Below, one piece after another: positions 7,017 through 14,254 of a stretch of 27,064 nucleotides of DNA. Under the pieces are notes generated by a model. The model ran no database searches. It was not told where the DNA came from and saw only the letters and a program-made list of their open reading frames with translations. Numbering within the stretch: the stretch's first letter is position 1; each line of letters begins with the position of its first letter. The translations under genes and the position numbers were made by a program. Origin of the DNA: Alphaproteobacteria bacterium UBA1254 (lineage in GTDB: Bacteria > Pseudomonadota > Alphaproteobacteria > RF32 > CAG-239). The DNA lies in contig DBVW01000019.1 of the NCBI GenBank assembly GCA_002308495.1, positions 1-27,064 on the forward strand, given 5' to 3'.

Positions 7017-7394
7017 ATGAAAAACGTTATCGTAATGTTAGCAATCGTAGCCGGTATTTCTGCCTGCGCTTCACGTCAACCAGAACCTCAAGTAGCTCCG
7101 GCACCTGTTGTTGCCCCCGCTCAAAATGTTCAGCCTGTTCAACCTCGTCGCGCTTGCGGTGTTAAAGCTCCGGTTCAAGCTCCTGTTAAACAAGGTTGCA
7201 ACAGCTGCGGCGCTCACAGCTATACTGTAGAAGAGCCTGTTGAAGTTCTCTACAAGAATGTTACATACACAACAGTTTATGAGCCGAAAACATATTCTGA
7301 AACATCGTATGTCAAAAAACCTTATACATGCCAAAACGGCGGTTTATGCCCTCAAAAGGCTCCTGAGCCGATGGCTGTTCAATACAGAAAATAA
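7017..7394 (+). CDS. Small Cys/Pro-rich lipoprotein of unknown function
   Basis: 125 aa with a good ribosome-binding site. The signal peptide ends in a lipobox (ISAC, Cys17), so the mature protein should be acylated at that cysteine. It is followed by a Pro/Ala/Val/Gln-rich linker (QVAPAPVVAPAQNVQPVQP). Cysteines then occur in CGV, CNSCG, TCQNGGLC contexts, suggesting disulfides or metal binding. The central part has repeated VEEPVEVLYKNVTY / VYEPKTYSETSYVKKPY strands rich in Tyr, Val and Thr. The near-consensus promoter suggests an abundant product, perhaps an envelope structural lipoprotein; no family was recognised. Confidence 0.8.
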   Translation: MKNVIVMLAIVAGISACASRQPEPQVAPAPVVAPAQNVQPVQPRRACGVKAPVQAPVKQGCNSCGAHSYTVEEPVEVLYKNVTYTTVYEPKTYSETSYVKKPYTCQNGGLCPQKAPEPMAVQYRK

Positions 7395-7420
7395 TTTAAG
7401 TTAAGCAACTTAAAAATCAA

Positions 7421-7451
7421 AAACCCGAATCGCAAGATTCGGGTTTTTTTT
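7421..7451. terminator. Terminator after the lipoprotein gene
   Basis: AAACCCGAATC-GCAA-GATTCGGGTTT with a GNRA-type loop is followed by eight T in the plus direction, and begins 26 nt after the lipoprotein stop. A stop-adjacent inverted repeat (TTAAGTT-AAGC-AACTTAA) lies just upstream. The convergent gene ending at 7457 may also use the hairpin, with a shorter T tract. Confidence 0.93.
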
Positions 7452-7456
7452 CAAGG

Positions 7457-7936
7457 CTAACAAGCAGGCTGAATTCTGACCTTATAACGTCCGACTTCGG
7501 CATAGACGTCACCGTCCCGGCACCAAATTCTGGCATTCCAATCGCTCGCTTTCAACAAATTCGAAATTTGTTCGCGCCAGTTCGGCGCATAGACCGAAAG
7601 CTCCCGTATCAGAATTGAATTTCCGCGTGCGGAGGACAAATGGCTTTCAATGTGCGACGAAGCACGACCGAAAAGCAAAGCTTCTTTCTCTTCCGGCAAA
7701 ACATCACTTGCCAAAACGCCATCTTCGCCATAGCGCCAAAGAACCGCTCTGCAGACCACTTCATATCCCTTCAGGGGACAAGTCGTAAAATCATACACAT
7801 CAACGACGCACCTTTCTGGCTCGCCCTTCAAACGCGCCGCAGCTTCCTCTTTTGAAAAACTGTCTGTCGGGTCAAAAAACGCCGAACCGCAAATCCATTT
7901 GTGGTTTGCGCCATAAATTCTGTAAATCGTAGCCAT
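7457..7936 (-). CDS. Unknown 159-aa protein
   Basis: No family recognised. It has no signal peptide or membrane segment, so is probably cytoplasmic. It is rich in Trp, Cys and charged residues (CVVDVYDFTTCPLKGYEVVCRAVLWRYG is the cysteine-bearing region; six Cys in all). Composition is more GC-rich than the flanks, and the start has no clear Shine-Dalgarno (AATAATTATTAAAAACAAATGTT precedes it in pieces). A TTGACA-type promoter upstream at 7983-8011 and an uninterrupted frame support a real gene. It may be lineage-specific or horizontally acquired. Confidence 0.65.
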   Translation of the reverse strand: MATIYRIYGANHKWICGSAFFDPTDSFSKEEAAARLKGEPERCVVDVYDFTTCPLKGYEVVCRAVLWRYGEDGVLASDVLPEEKEALLFGRASSHIESHLSSARGNSILIRELSVYAPNWREQISNLLKASDWNARIWCRDGDVYAEVGRYKVRIQPAC

Positions 7937-7982
7937 AACATTTGTTTTTAATAATTATCAAAATAAGTTTAAAAGTAAGCCG

Positions 7983-8011
7983 AGTTTAAGCCCCTTAAAA
8001 AGACATGTCAA
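7983..8011 (-). promoter_or_regulatory. Candidate promoter of the 159-aa protein gene
   Basis: The minus strand has a perfect TTGACA (8011-8006), a 17-bp spacer and TAAACT (7988-7983); the start site would be about 40 nt before the ATG. The rest of 8012-8148 is very AT-rich with no feature seen. Confidence 0.5.
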
Positions 8012-8148
8012 CAAAAAAATATTTTTATAAAAATCAAATTATTAGACTTTTATTTTAATGTATTAAATGTAAAAGCAAATATAAATTAAAAGATTAATAT
8101 CTTGTTTTATATTATTGATTTATAAGAAATAAAATAGAAAAAAGACAA

Positions 8149-8772
8149 CTATTTTTTGAAACACTGCACGCCGTCTTCATGATCGCGTTTCTTGCAAACT
8201 GTCGGATAGCGTGTGTTAATATATTGATATCTCTGACAATTTTCATCATGATCGTTAATCACCCCACAGGCTTGAAGGTGCGAATAAACGGTTGTCGGCC
8301 CCAAAAACTTAAACCCGCGCTTTTTCAAATCTTTGCTGATTTTTAAAGACAGCCCGTTTGAAACCGGAATATAGCCTTGTGCATGTTTATCATACAAAAT
8401 CGTCTTACCATCCGAATAGCCCCAAAGATAAGCATCAAAAGAGCCAAACTCTGCTCTAACCTTTTGAAAACACTTAGCATTATTGATAATCGCCTCAATT
8501 TTTCGAACACTTTTAATCATCCCGTCAATTTTCATAATCCGCTCAATGTCTTTTAGGGTATATTTAGCAATCTTGTCATAATCAAACCCGTCAAAAGCTT
8601 TTCGGAAAATCTCGCGTTTGTTGATCATCATATTCCAGTTTAAGCCGCATTGCATCACTTCCATCATCAAAAATTCGAACTGGCCTTTATCATCATGAAG
8701 CGGGACACCCCACTCTTTGTTATGATATTGAATATTCAGAGGCGATGCTTTATCCCAATCGCAATAGCTCAT
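8149..8772 (-). CDS. tag: DNA-3-methyladenine glycosylase I
   Basis: 207 aa from ATG 8772 (AAAGGAAAAAAT upstream); the frame to 8823 adds 17 residues with no ribosome-binding site. The enzyme removes 3-methyladenine from alkylated DNA in base-excision repair. Tag hallmarks are all present: the zinc-ligand Cys4 (SYCDW) and His17 (YHNKEWG), the later HLQACGVINDHDENC with the His and Cys ligands, Glu38 in the MEVMQCGLNW segment, Trp46, and KKRGFKFLGPTTVYS. The length is slightly above the E. coli enzyme (187 aa) through a C-terminal tail. It stands alone, divergent from the cation exporter. Confidence 0.95.
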   Translation of the reverse strand: MSYCDWDKASPLNIQYHNKEWGVPLHDDKGQFEFLMMEVMQCGLNWNMMINKREIFRKAFDGFDYDKIAKYTLKDIERIMKIDGMIKSVRKIEAIINNAKCFQKVRAEFGSFDAYLWGYSDGKTILYDKHAQGYIPVSNGLSLKISKDLKKRGFKFLGPTTVYSHLQACGVINDHDENCQRYQYINTRYPTVCKKRDHEDGVQCFKK

Positions 8773-8831
8773 ATTTTTTCCTTTCTTTGAATTCAGATTG
8801 CATGAATAAATGCAAAACATCAAATCAATTC

Positions 8832-8862
8832 TTGACTTTTACCACACAAATGCGCAGATTAT
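8832..8862 (+). promoter_or_regulatory. Candidate promoter of the CDF exporter operon
   Basis: TTGACT at 8832-8837 and GATTAT at 8857-8862 are separated by a long 19-bp spacer. Long spacers between -35 and -10 occur in MerR-family-controlled metal export promoters, but no operator dyad was confirmed. Confidence 0.35.
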
Positions 8863-8880
8863 AAAAAAAAGGAAAATACC

Positions 8881-9774
8881 ATGACTCACGAACACTGCCA
8901 TCATTGCCACCATCACGAACAAGTCTCTGAAAAATCAGTAAAATATCTGTTTGTTTCGTTTCTTATCAATATGCTTCTTTCTGTTGTTGAAATCGTCGGC
9001 GGCATTGTTGCCGGCAGCGTTGCCTTAATCGGCGACGCACTCCACAACACCTCTGATGCCTTTTCGATTTTAATTGCCGTGATTGCGTTCAAAATCGGCC
9101 ACAAAAAAGCCACAAAAAAATACACCTACGGCTTTAAGCGCGCCGAAGTCATCGGCGGTTTTGTGAACTTGATTTTGCTCTTTATTTCAGGACTTTATCT
9201 CATTGTTGAAGGAATTGAGAGACTTGTCAGCCCTCACCCGATTGAAGGCTGGCTGATTATTTGGGTATCTGTTTTGGCTCTGCTTGTCGATGCAGCCACC
9301 GCAAAAATCTCACACCACCATGCCCACCACAATTCGAATATGAAAATGGTATTTATTCATAACCTTGCCGACGCTTTCGGTTCAATCGGCGTCATTTTAT
9401 CGGGTGCTTGCGTTGTTTTGTTTGATATTTATTTTGTTGACGGACTAATTGCGCTCTTAATTGCCGCTTATATGATTTTTCAATCTGTTGTTTCATTCAA
9501 ACCGATTGTCAATATTTTAATGAACGCCGCCCCGGAACATATCGATTTGAATAAAATCGAAAAGGCCATCAAAAAGGTCAAAGGCGTTGATGATGTGCAC
9601 CATATCCATGTTTGGTGCATCAGCGAGCATGATGTATCGCTCGAATGCCACATCAAAGGTTCTGACTTAGAGCTTGTCCATAAAGTAAGCGAGCTGTTGG
9701 AACATAAATTCGACATCAACCATTGCAACATCCAACTTGAAGATACAGAATGTTGCCATAAATGTGAGCTTTAA
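8881..9774 (+). CDS. Cation diffusion facilitator exporter, probably zinc (CzcD/ZitB-like)
   Basis: 297 aa. A His/Cys-rich N-terminus (HEHCHHCHHHE) precedes about six membrane segments. The metal site matches zinc-type CDF proteins: H55-x3-D59 in GDALHNTSD (TM2) and H160-x3-D164 in HNLADA (TM5). A His-rich cytoplasmic loop (HHHAHH, 145-150) lies between TM4 and TM5. The C-terminal ferredoxin-like domain (about 210-285) contains VHHIHVWCISEHDVSLECH and ends in a Cys/His tail (CCHKC). It would export Zn2+ (or related ions) from the cytoplasm by proton antiport. The next gene starts one base after its stop, so the two are co-expressed. Confidence 0.93.
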   Translation: MTHEHCHHCHHHEQVSEKSVKYLFVSFLINMLLSVVEIVGGIVAGSVALIGDALHNTSDAFSILIAVIAFKIGHKKATKKYTYGFKRAEVIGGFVNLILLFISGLYLIVEGIERLVSPHPIEGWLIIWVSVLALLVDAATAKISHHHAHHNSNMKMVFIHNLADAFGSIGVILSGACVVLFDIYFVDGLIALLIAAYMIFQSVVSFKPIVNILMNAAPEHIDLNKIEKAIKKVKGVDDVHHIHVWCISEHDVSLECHIKGSDLELVHKVSELLEHKFDINHCNIQLEDTECCHKCEL

Positions 9775-9775
9775 G

Positions 9776-10390
9776 ATGATTGCTCAACGAATTGAATTTT
9801 CTGATATTTTTGCTGCAAATTGCTATTTCTATATTGACGAGAAAACAAAACACGGTTTTATCATTGACCCTTCGGCACACGCCGAAAAACTCCTCGAAAT
9901 CATCAAACAAAACGGCTGGACGATTGAAAAGATTCTCATCACCCACTCTCATCTTGACCACATCGGCGCCGTTTTAGAGCTTGCGGACAAATTAAACATC
10001 AAATTTTACGGGCTCAACACAGCAGCCAGATATCTCACAGACCCTGATTTGTCGGCTCATTTTACCGATTCTGCCGTTTTAAAAAATATGCAACACATCA
10101 AAGACGGTGATGAAATTGTTTTAAGCGCCAATCCAGATGTAAAGCTTCAAGTCATTGCAACCCCGGGACACACAATTGATTCGGTCGTCTATCACGACTC
10201 TGAAAACAAAATTGCCTTCACCGGCGACACCATCTTTCAATCAGGCATCGGACGAACCGATATTCAAGGCTCTGGCGGAAATTATGCTGCGCTTATGCAA
10301 AACATCAAACAAAAAATATTCACCCTGCCCGGTGATACTGTTTTATACCCCGGACATGGCGAGCAAACAACCGTCAAAGCAGAAAAATAA
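9776..10390 (+). CDS. Metallo-beta-lactamase-fold hydrolase, glyoxalase-II-like (YcbL type)
   Basis: 204 aa from ATG 9776, one base after the exporter's stop; the longer frame from 9737 lies within the exporter and would be an unlikely start. Metal ligands are complete: THSHLDH (H57, H59, D61, H62), H132 in PGHT, D151 in GDTIF and H194 in PGHGE. The SGIGRTDIQGSGG segment is typical of the short glyoxalase-II-like YcbL group, which lacks the long C-terminal substrate domain of GloB. Likely a cytoplasmic thioester hydrolase; substrate unknown. Its coupling to a zinc exporter may be chance or may reflect metal use. Confidence 0.9.
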   Translation: MIAQRIEFSDIFAANCYFYIDEKTKHGFIIDPSAHAEKLLEIIKQNGWTIEKILITHSHLDHIGAVLELADKLNIKFYGLNTAARYLTDPDLSAHFTDSAVLKNMQHIKDGDEIVLSANPDVKLQVIATPGHTIDSVVYHDSENKIAFTGDTIFQSGIGRTDIQGSGGNYAALMQNIKQKIFTLPGDTVLYPGHGEQTTVKAEK

Positions 10391-10407
10391 TTTCATGGCA
10401 CATTTTC

Positions 10408-10535
10408 AAAAACTTCGGAAAACGGTTTAGATAGCGTAGAAATAAGAAGCGGAAAAATTTTAGTGTAGATAAACCTACATGAATTTTTCCGCTCTCGAAA
10501 TTTCTGCTCTAGATGAGCCGTTTTACGAAGTTTTT
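10408..10535. repeat. 128-bp imperfect palindrome between convergent genes
   Basis: Two 61-nt arms flank a 6-nt loop (10469-10474). Conserved blocks from the outside in are AAAAACTTCG, AAAACGG, AGAAAT, GCGGAAAAATT and TGTAG, with mismatched bubbles between. It fills nearly the whole gap between the stops at 10390 and 10537. Either strand's RNA could fold into a long interrupted hairpin. It could act as a terminator, or be a non-autonomous mobile palindrome; no T tract of terminator type flanks it. Confidence 0.85.
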
Positions 10536-10536
10536 C

Positions 10537-11271
10537 TTACAAGTCATCGTCATCATCATCCATCATCGCCTCATTTTGCAGCATCAACGCTTCTTCTTCC
10601 GGCGTAAATTCCTTTTTACGCGGTGCGCGACGATGATTGATAATGTCTAAAATATAATTTCCGGTAACTTTATATAAATCAACCAAATGATTGTTATACA
10701 TGTGGTCGCCTTCTTCGATCAAAGCAAAATCAACATCTGCATGACGCTGCATATTAAGACGTCTTGCAAGCTGCGTTACCTGTTCCGGATCATCGATCTC
10801 GTCTTTACCGCCCTGAATAATCAAACCGGAAGTCGGACAAGGCGCTAAAAACGTAAAATCTTTCTCGTTAGCCGGCGGTGAAACGGCAATAAAGTTATTA
10901 ATATCGGGACGACGCATTAAAAGCTGCAACCCGATCCACGCACCGAAAGAATAACCGGCAATCCAACACTGTTTGGCATCAACATTTTCATGTTGCAGCC
11001 AATCAAGAGCCGCCGTGGCATCAGCAAGTTCGCCCGGACCGTCCTCAAACTGACCGACCGAACGTCCGACACCTCTGAAATTAAATCTTAAGACAGAAAA
11101 GCCTAAGTCTCTGAAACAACTGAATAATGTATAAACCACTTTATTATTCATTGTGCCGCCATATTGCGGATGCGGATGTAAAATAAGCGCGACAGGAGCA
11201 TTCTCACGCTCCGATTTATGATATCTGCCTTCCAATCTGCCGGCCGGACCGTTAAACAATACTTCAACCAT
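10537..11271 (-). CDS. Alpha/beta hydrolase (COG2945-like)
   Basis: 244 aa from ATG 11271 (AGAGG about 10 nt upstream); a GTG two codons earlier is also possible. The nucleophile elbow is GYSFGA, the acid probably lies in the QGGKDEIDDPEQ region, and the histidine in EEGDHMYNNH. LHPHPQYGGTMNNKVV and FNFRGVGRSVG are characteristic of this small cytoplasmic hydrolase group. The C-terminus ends in an acidic run of Asp residues (MMDDDDDDL), unusual for the family and lying beside the long palindrome. Substrate unknown. Confidence 0.88.
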   Translation of the reverse strand: MVEVLFNGPAGRLEGRYHKSERENAPVALILHPHPQYGGTMNNKVVYTLFSCFRDLGFSVLRFNFRGVGRSVGQFEDGPGELADATAALDWLQHENVDAKQCWIAGYSFGAWIGLQLLMRRPDINNFIAVSPPANEKDFTFLAPCPTSGLIIQGGKDEIDDPEQVTQLARRLNMQRHADVDFALIEEGDHMYNNHLVDLYKVTGNYILDIINHRRAPRKKEFTPEEEALMLQNEAMMDDDDDDL

Positions 11272-11342
11272 TTCCACAAAACCTCTTTACAAGATTAATT
11301 TTCACTTTATATTAGAATCGGATGAAAGGAATATAGCACAAA

Positions 11343-12020
11343 ATGAAAAAAAATTTCAAGTCTTTAATTTTATCTGATTTAGATTCCGTAACGAGAAGAG
11401 ATCCGGCCACATCAACCAAACTCCAGGCCATATTTTTTTCTCCGGGCTTTCAAGCCATATTATGTTACCGTTTCAACCATTTTCTGTGGCAAAAAAAGCT
11501 CTGCTTTTTAGCTCGCCTACTTTCGCAAATCACCCGTTTTTTCACGGGCATTGAAATTCATCCTGCCGCCCAAATCGGAAAGGCCTTTTTCATTGATCAC
11601 GGCATGGGTGTTGTCATCGGCGAAACCTCTCAAATCGGCGATAACGTTACAATGTATCAAAATGCAACCTTAGGCGGCACAAAACTCTTTGATAAAGACT
11701 CGAAAGTCAAAGGGAAAAGACATCCGACCATCGGAAACAACGTTATTATAGGTTCCGGTGCACAAATTTTAGGTCCGATTACAATCGGCGACAATGTTAA
11801 AATAGGCTCCAACGCCGTTGTTGTCAAAGATGTGCCCGAAAACACAACCGTTGTCGGCATTGCCGCTCACCAAGTCGAAAAGAAGGCACCTCAAGAAACA
11901 AACAAAGTTTTCTGCGCTTACGGCATTGATAAAAACGCGCAAGATCCTTTAAGCGACGAAATCAAACTTTTGCACAAAAAAATACATGAATTGGAAGAAA
12001 AAACCAAAAATTTAAAATGA
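11343..12020 (+). CDS. cysE: Serine O-acetyltransferase
   Basis: 225 aa. It transfers acetyl from acetyl-CoA to L-serine, the first step of cysteine synthesis. A short helical N-terminal part contains RRDPAT; the left-handed beta-helix follows with GIEIHPAAQIG, IDHGMGVVIGET, and GGTKLF. H86 (IDHG) and H127 (RHPTIG) match the active-site histidines of the family. Hexapeptide repeats IGNNVIIGSGAQILG and IGDNVKIGSNAVV complete the helix. The N-terminal part is shorter than in E. coli CysE, as in the EpsC-type group. A Lys/Glu-rich C-terminal helix follows. No cysK neighbour is in the window. Confidence 0.95.
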   Translation: MKKNFKSLILSDLDSVTRRDPATSTKLQAIFFSPGFQAILCYRFNHFLWQKKLCFLARLLSQITRFFTGIEIHPAAQIGKAFFIDHGMGVVIGETSQIGDNVTMYQNATLGGTKLFDKDSKVKGKRHPTIGNNVIIGSGAQILGPITIGDNVKIGSNAVVVKDVPENTTVVGIAAHQVEKKAPQETNKVFCAYGIDKNAQDPLSDEIKLLHKKIHELEEKTKNLK

Positions 12021-12054
12021 CACAATATTGTAACTATTTTTTTACTAAAAAATG

Positions 12055-12063
12055 TGTTATAAT
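12055..12063 (+). promoter_or_regulatory. Extended -10 promoter of the 202-aa secreted protein
   Basis: TGT-TATAAT lies 35 nt before the ATG at 12099, with a perfect -10 and TGn extension. The -35 region is only T-rich. Confidence 0.6.
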
Positions 12064-12098
12064 AACTTTATGAAATAAATTTCAAGGGGAGAAAAAAG

Positions 12099-12707
12099 AT
12101 GTTCCGCTCCGTTAAAGTAACGATTTTAGCTTTAGTATTCGTTTGCGTCGCAAGCGTTTCTCGCGCTCAATTACCGGCCAACCCCTGGACCCCTCAACCT
12201 CCGTCTCCAAACAGCGGTTACTTCGGAAATAATATTGCCGATGCCGCCGGCAGCGACATCACCGACGCTCCGGTTTATGCCAACAACGCCGGAGGCGGCG
12301 AAATTTTGCCGGTCGACCCTTGGGCCAGAACCCGTGATCGCAGCGGGGTACGCACATGGCGCGGCAGCGGTCAACACGGCAAATTAAATTACATCGGCGA
12401 AGGAACAATTTTTAATGAAGGCGATCAGGAAATGATGGCCCCCGAAGTCAACAGACACAATATGGTTGTTATGCTTAATCATCTAAGAAAAATGGGCTAC
12501 CAAATTCCGAAAAGCTATGATCAAAAAATTCAAAATATGCCGGCCAAATATCGCACCCAATTAAGAGAAAATGTTGAAAATGTCGGCACAGGTAATGATC
12601 CTTTCAGCAAAGTATTTGTCGGTTTGTTAAACACAATAGAAAACTCAACCGGTTTGAGCTTTGACAACATCTTGTTCAACACTGTTGATATCTTAAGCAC
12701 AGACTAA
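12099..12707 (+). CDS. Secreted protein of unknown function (202 aa)
   Basis: A GGGGAG lies 10 nt before the ATG. A Sec signal peptide ends near SRA-Q (residue 23). The mature N-terminus is Pro/Gly/Asn/Ala-rich and likely disordered (LPANPWTPQPPSPNSGYFG). The C-terminal half has helices (NRHNMVVMLNHLRKMGY; PAKYRTQLRENVENVG) and no cysteine. No family recognised. It ends tail-to-tail with the transglutaminase-fold gene, their stop codons overlapping. Confidence 0.8.
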   Translation: MFRSVKVTILALVFVCVASVSRAQLPANPWTPQPPSPNSGYFGNNIADAAGSDITDAPVYANNAGGGEILPVDPWARTRDRSGVRTWRGSGQHGKLNYIGEGTIFNEGDQEMMAPEVNRHNMVVMLNHLRKMGYQIPKSYDQKIQNMPAKYRTQLRENVENVGTGNDPFSKVFVGLLNTIENSTGLSFDNILFNTVDILSTD

Positions 12708-13381
12708 TTCTGTTCAATTCTTTGAAGATGGTAGAGCTGCTTTTCCGAAGCATAATCAAAGTCAAAATAAAAGCTGTTAATCGGATAAATTTTGTTTGCA
12801 AACATTTTATCCGTGTTTGAGCGTGTTTGTTTTTGTCCCTGTTCTTTAATAAAAGTCGGAAAGCTTGTTCGTCCGCCCGACATAAAAGCACAATCGACAT
12901 AAACTTTTCGACCCTCATGGAAAAAATAACTCCAAACATGCTTCTTTTCTCTTTTATTATGCGGTTGCAAACGCTCCTCAGCCGGTAGCACAAAGCCATA
13001 TTGCATATATGCCTTAAGGCCTGCTTTTTGACACATCAGAACAAACAATGAAGCAAAATCTACCCCTATTCCTGCCTTATTTTTCAAAATTGCTTTAGCT
13101 TTTTTCGGTCGCGTTTTCAAAGACAAAGAATGATTTGTCTGATACAGATAGTCATCATACGCAACACGCGAAGCCAAATAATAAGCAATTGACATCGCTT
13201 TTTCATAATCGCTTCCGTAAGGTTTAACCAAATAACGCGTCAATTTGTTTAAGTTTTTCTCATCTTTAGGAGAAATCCGATTGATATACGCAACCATATT
13301 GTTATTTAAAATCGGCAAAGCGGTGGCAGAACCTGCCGTCAACAAAGCCAACAAAAAGAAGCAAAGTCTTAAAAAACGCAT
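12704..13381 (-). CDS. Exported transglutaminase-fold protein lacking the catalytic cysteine
   Basis: 225 aa. The signal peptide is MRFLRLCFFLLALLTAGSA(TA). The core resembles the transglutaminase/cysteine-protease fold: NKAGIGVDFASLFVLMCQKAGLKAY in pieces aligns with the 'GvCgdfAalf...R.aGi.ar' segment, with G106 where the nucleophilic Cys belongs. The HVW motif (H148) and YVDCAF (D163) that supply the other two triad members are kept. It is therefore probably a non-catalytic binding or structural relative, unless C117 or C164 substitutes. It is likely periplasmic, expressed from the promoter at 13407-13435. Confidence 0.75.
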   Translation of the reverse strand: MRFLRLCFFLLALLTAGSATALPILNNNMVAYINRISPKDEKNLNKLTRYLVKPYGSDYEKAMSIAYYLASRVAYDDYLYQTNHSLSLKTRPKKAKAILKNKAGIGVDFASLFVLMCQKAGLKAYMQYGFVLPAEERLQPHNKREKKHVWSYFFHEGRKVYVDCAFMSGGRTSFPTFIKEQGQKQTRSNTDKMFANKIYPINSFYFDFDYASEKQLYHLQRIEQN

Positions 13382-13406
13382 ATCAAATTTCCTTCAAATT
13401 TGAGCC

Positions 13407-13435
13407 AATATATCACAAAAAAATTGTAAACGCAA
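13407..13435 (-). promoter_or_regulatory. Promoter of the transglutaminase-fold gene
   Basis: The minus strand has TTGCGT, a 17-bp spacer ending in TGA, then TATATT, an extended -10. Layout is close to the pilin C promoter (6726-6754). The start site is near 13400. Confidence 0.55.
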
Positions 13436-13463
13436 TTTTTTCTTGTTGAACTTTAAAACAAAG

Positions 13464-13469
13464 TATAAT
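13464..13469 (+). promoter_or_regulatory. Candidate -10 element of the 229-aa secreted protein
   Basis: A perfect TATAAT lies 39 nt before the ATG at 13509. The nearby TTGAAC and TTGTTG are at poor spacing (12 and 15 bp), so the -35 is uncertain. Confidence 0.45.
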
Positions 13470-13508
13470 ACCTTAAACTCAGATTCAAAATTAAAAGGAG
13501 TAAAAATT

Positions 13509-14198
13509 ATGAAACATACTTACTTGTTTTCTGCCGGCTTACTTGCTTTCGGAACGATACTGGCCACGGCAGCCGAAGCGCAAACGTCTTCTGTCAATCC
13601 CTTCATTGAAAAATCCATTCCCGCTCCTGCTCTTAAAAACATCATGGATGCGGAACGTGTTTTCTGTTACAATGTGGAAACAGCTCCGGAAAATTATCAA
13701 GGTTACACGATTGACCAAATGGCTCTTACCGGATTCTGCGGTATATTGGAAAAAGATCAGGCAGATATGTTTCGTAATGAATTCTTTCAAACAGAAAAAA
13801 ATATTTCGCAGACAACGGCACAATGCGTTATTTCACCGAAGGTTATTTTGCGTTTTATTCGAGGCATAGATGCAACAGATGTTTTATTCTCAAGCCCTTG
13901 CCCTTCCGTAAGCATCTTTTACGGAGGAACTTTCAAATCATTTAACGCTGCTCCGTCCGTTAAATCTGTCGAAGGCGTTGTCGAAGTTTTCGCGGGTCTC
14001 AAAAACGAATTTGTATCACCGGCCCTTCTTAACCAAACGCTTCCGATCGGTGTTGTCTTAAATGATGAGCAAAAAGCTCTTGTTGCCAATCAAAAGTCGG
14101 CCCAACCTATTCGCAACTGGTCCGATTCGAAACAACCGACTGCCACGCCGCAAAAAGACGAAGGTCCGAAAGGTTGGAACAAAATTAAAAAGAACTAA
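13509..14198 (+). CDS. Secreted protein of unknown function (229 aa)
   Basis: ATG 13509 was chosen because AAAAGGAG sits 8 nt upstream and the protein then starts with a signal peptide ending AEA-Q; the frame from 13443 would run through the promoter. The mature protein has four cysteines (ERVFCYNV, TGFCGIL, AQCVISP, SSPCPSV), an even number compatible with two disulfides in the periplasm. SPKVILRFIRGIDATDVLFSS and similar strands suggest a compact mixed fold, followed by a basic, Pro/Lys-rich tail (GPKGWNKIKKN). No family recognised. It has its own terminator. Confidence 0.8.
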   Translation: MKHTYLFSAGLLAFGTILATAAEAQTSSVNPFIEKSIPAPALKNIMDAERVFCYNVETAPENYQGYTIDQMALTGFCGILEKDQADMFRNEFFQTEKNISQTTAQCVISPKVILRFIRGIDATDVLFSSPCPSVSIFYGGTFKSFNAAPSVKSVEGVVEVFAGLKNEFVSPALLNQTLPIGVVLNDEQKALVANQKSAQPIRNWSDSKQPTATPQKDEGPKGWNKIKKN

Positions 14199-14210
14199 AC
14201 TTTCAACGCA

Positions 14211-14238
14211 AAAAGCCTCTCGAAAGAGAGGCTTTTTT
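14211..14238. terminator. Bidirectional terminator
   Basis: AAAAGCCTCTC-GAAA-GAGAGGCTTTT with a GNRA loop and T runs in both directions lies between the converging genes ending at 14198 and 14255. Confidence 0.93.
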
Positions 14239-14254
14239 GTTAACCTGACAAAGC

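Noticed and set aside
10408..10535. Insertion-sequence ends or an ordinary terminator
   Set aside because: No transposase lies between the arms and the loop is only 6 nt; no T tract flanks the stem, so it is reported as a palindrome of unknown class.
12676..12999. 107-codon minus-strand frame overlapping the transglutaminase-fold gene
   Set aside because: Same-strand shadow in another frame; no ribosome-binding site, and the 225-aa frame has a signal peptide and family motifs.
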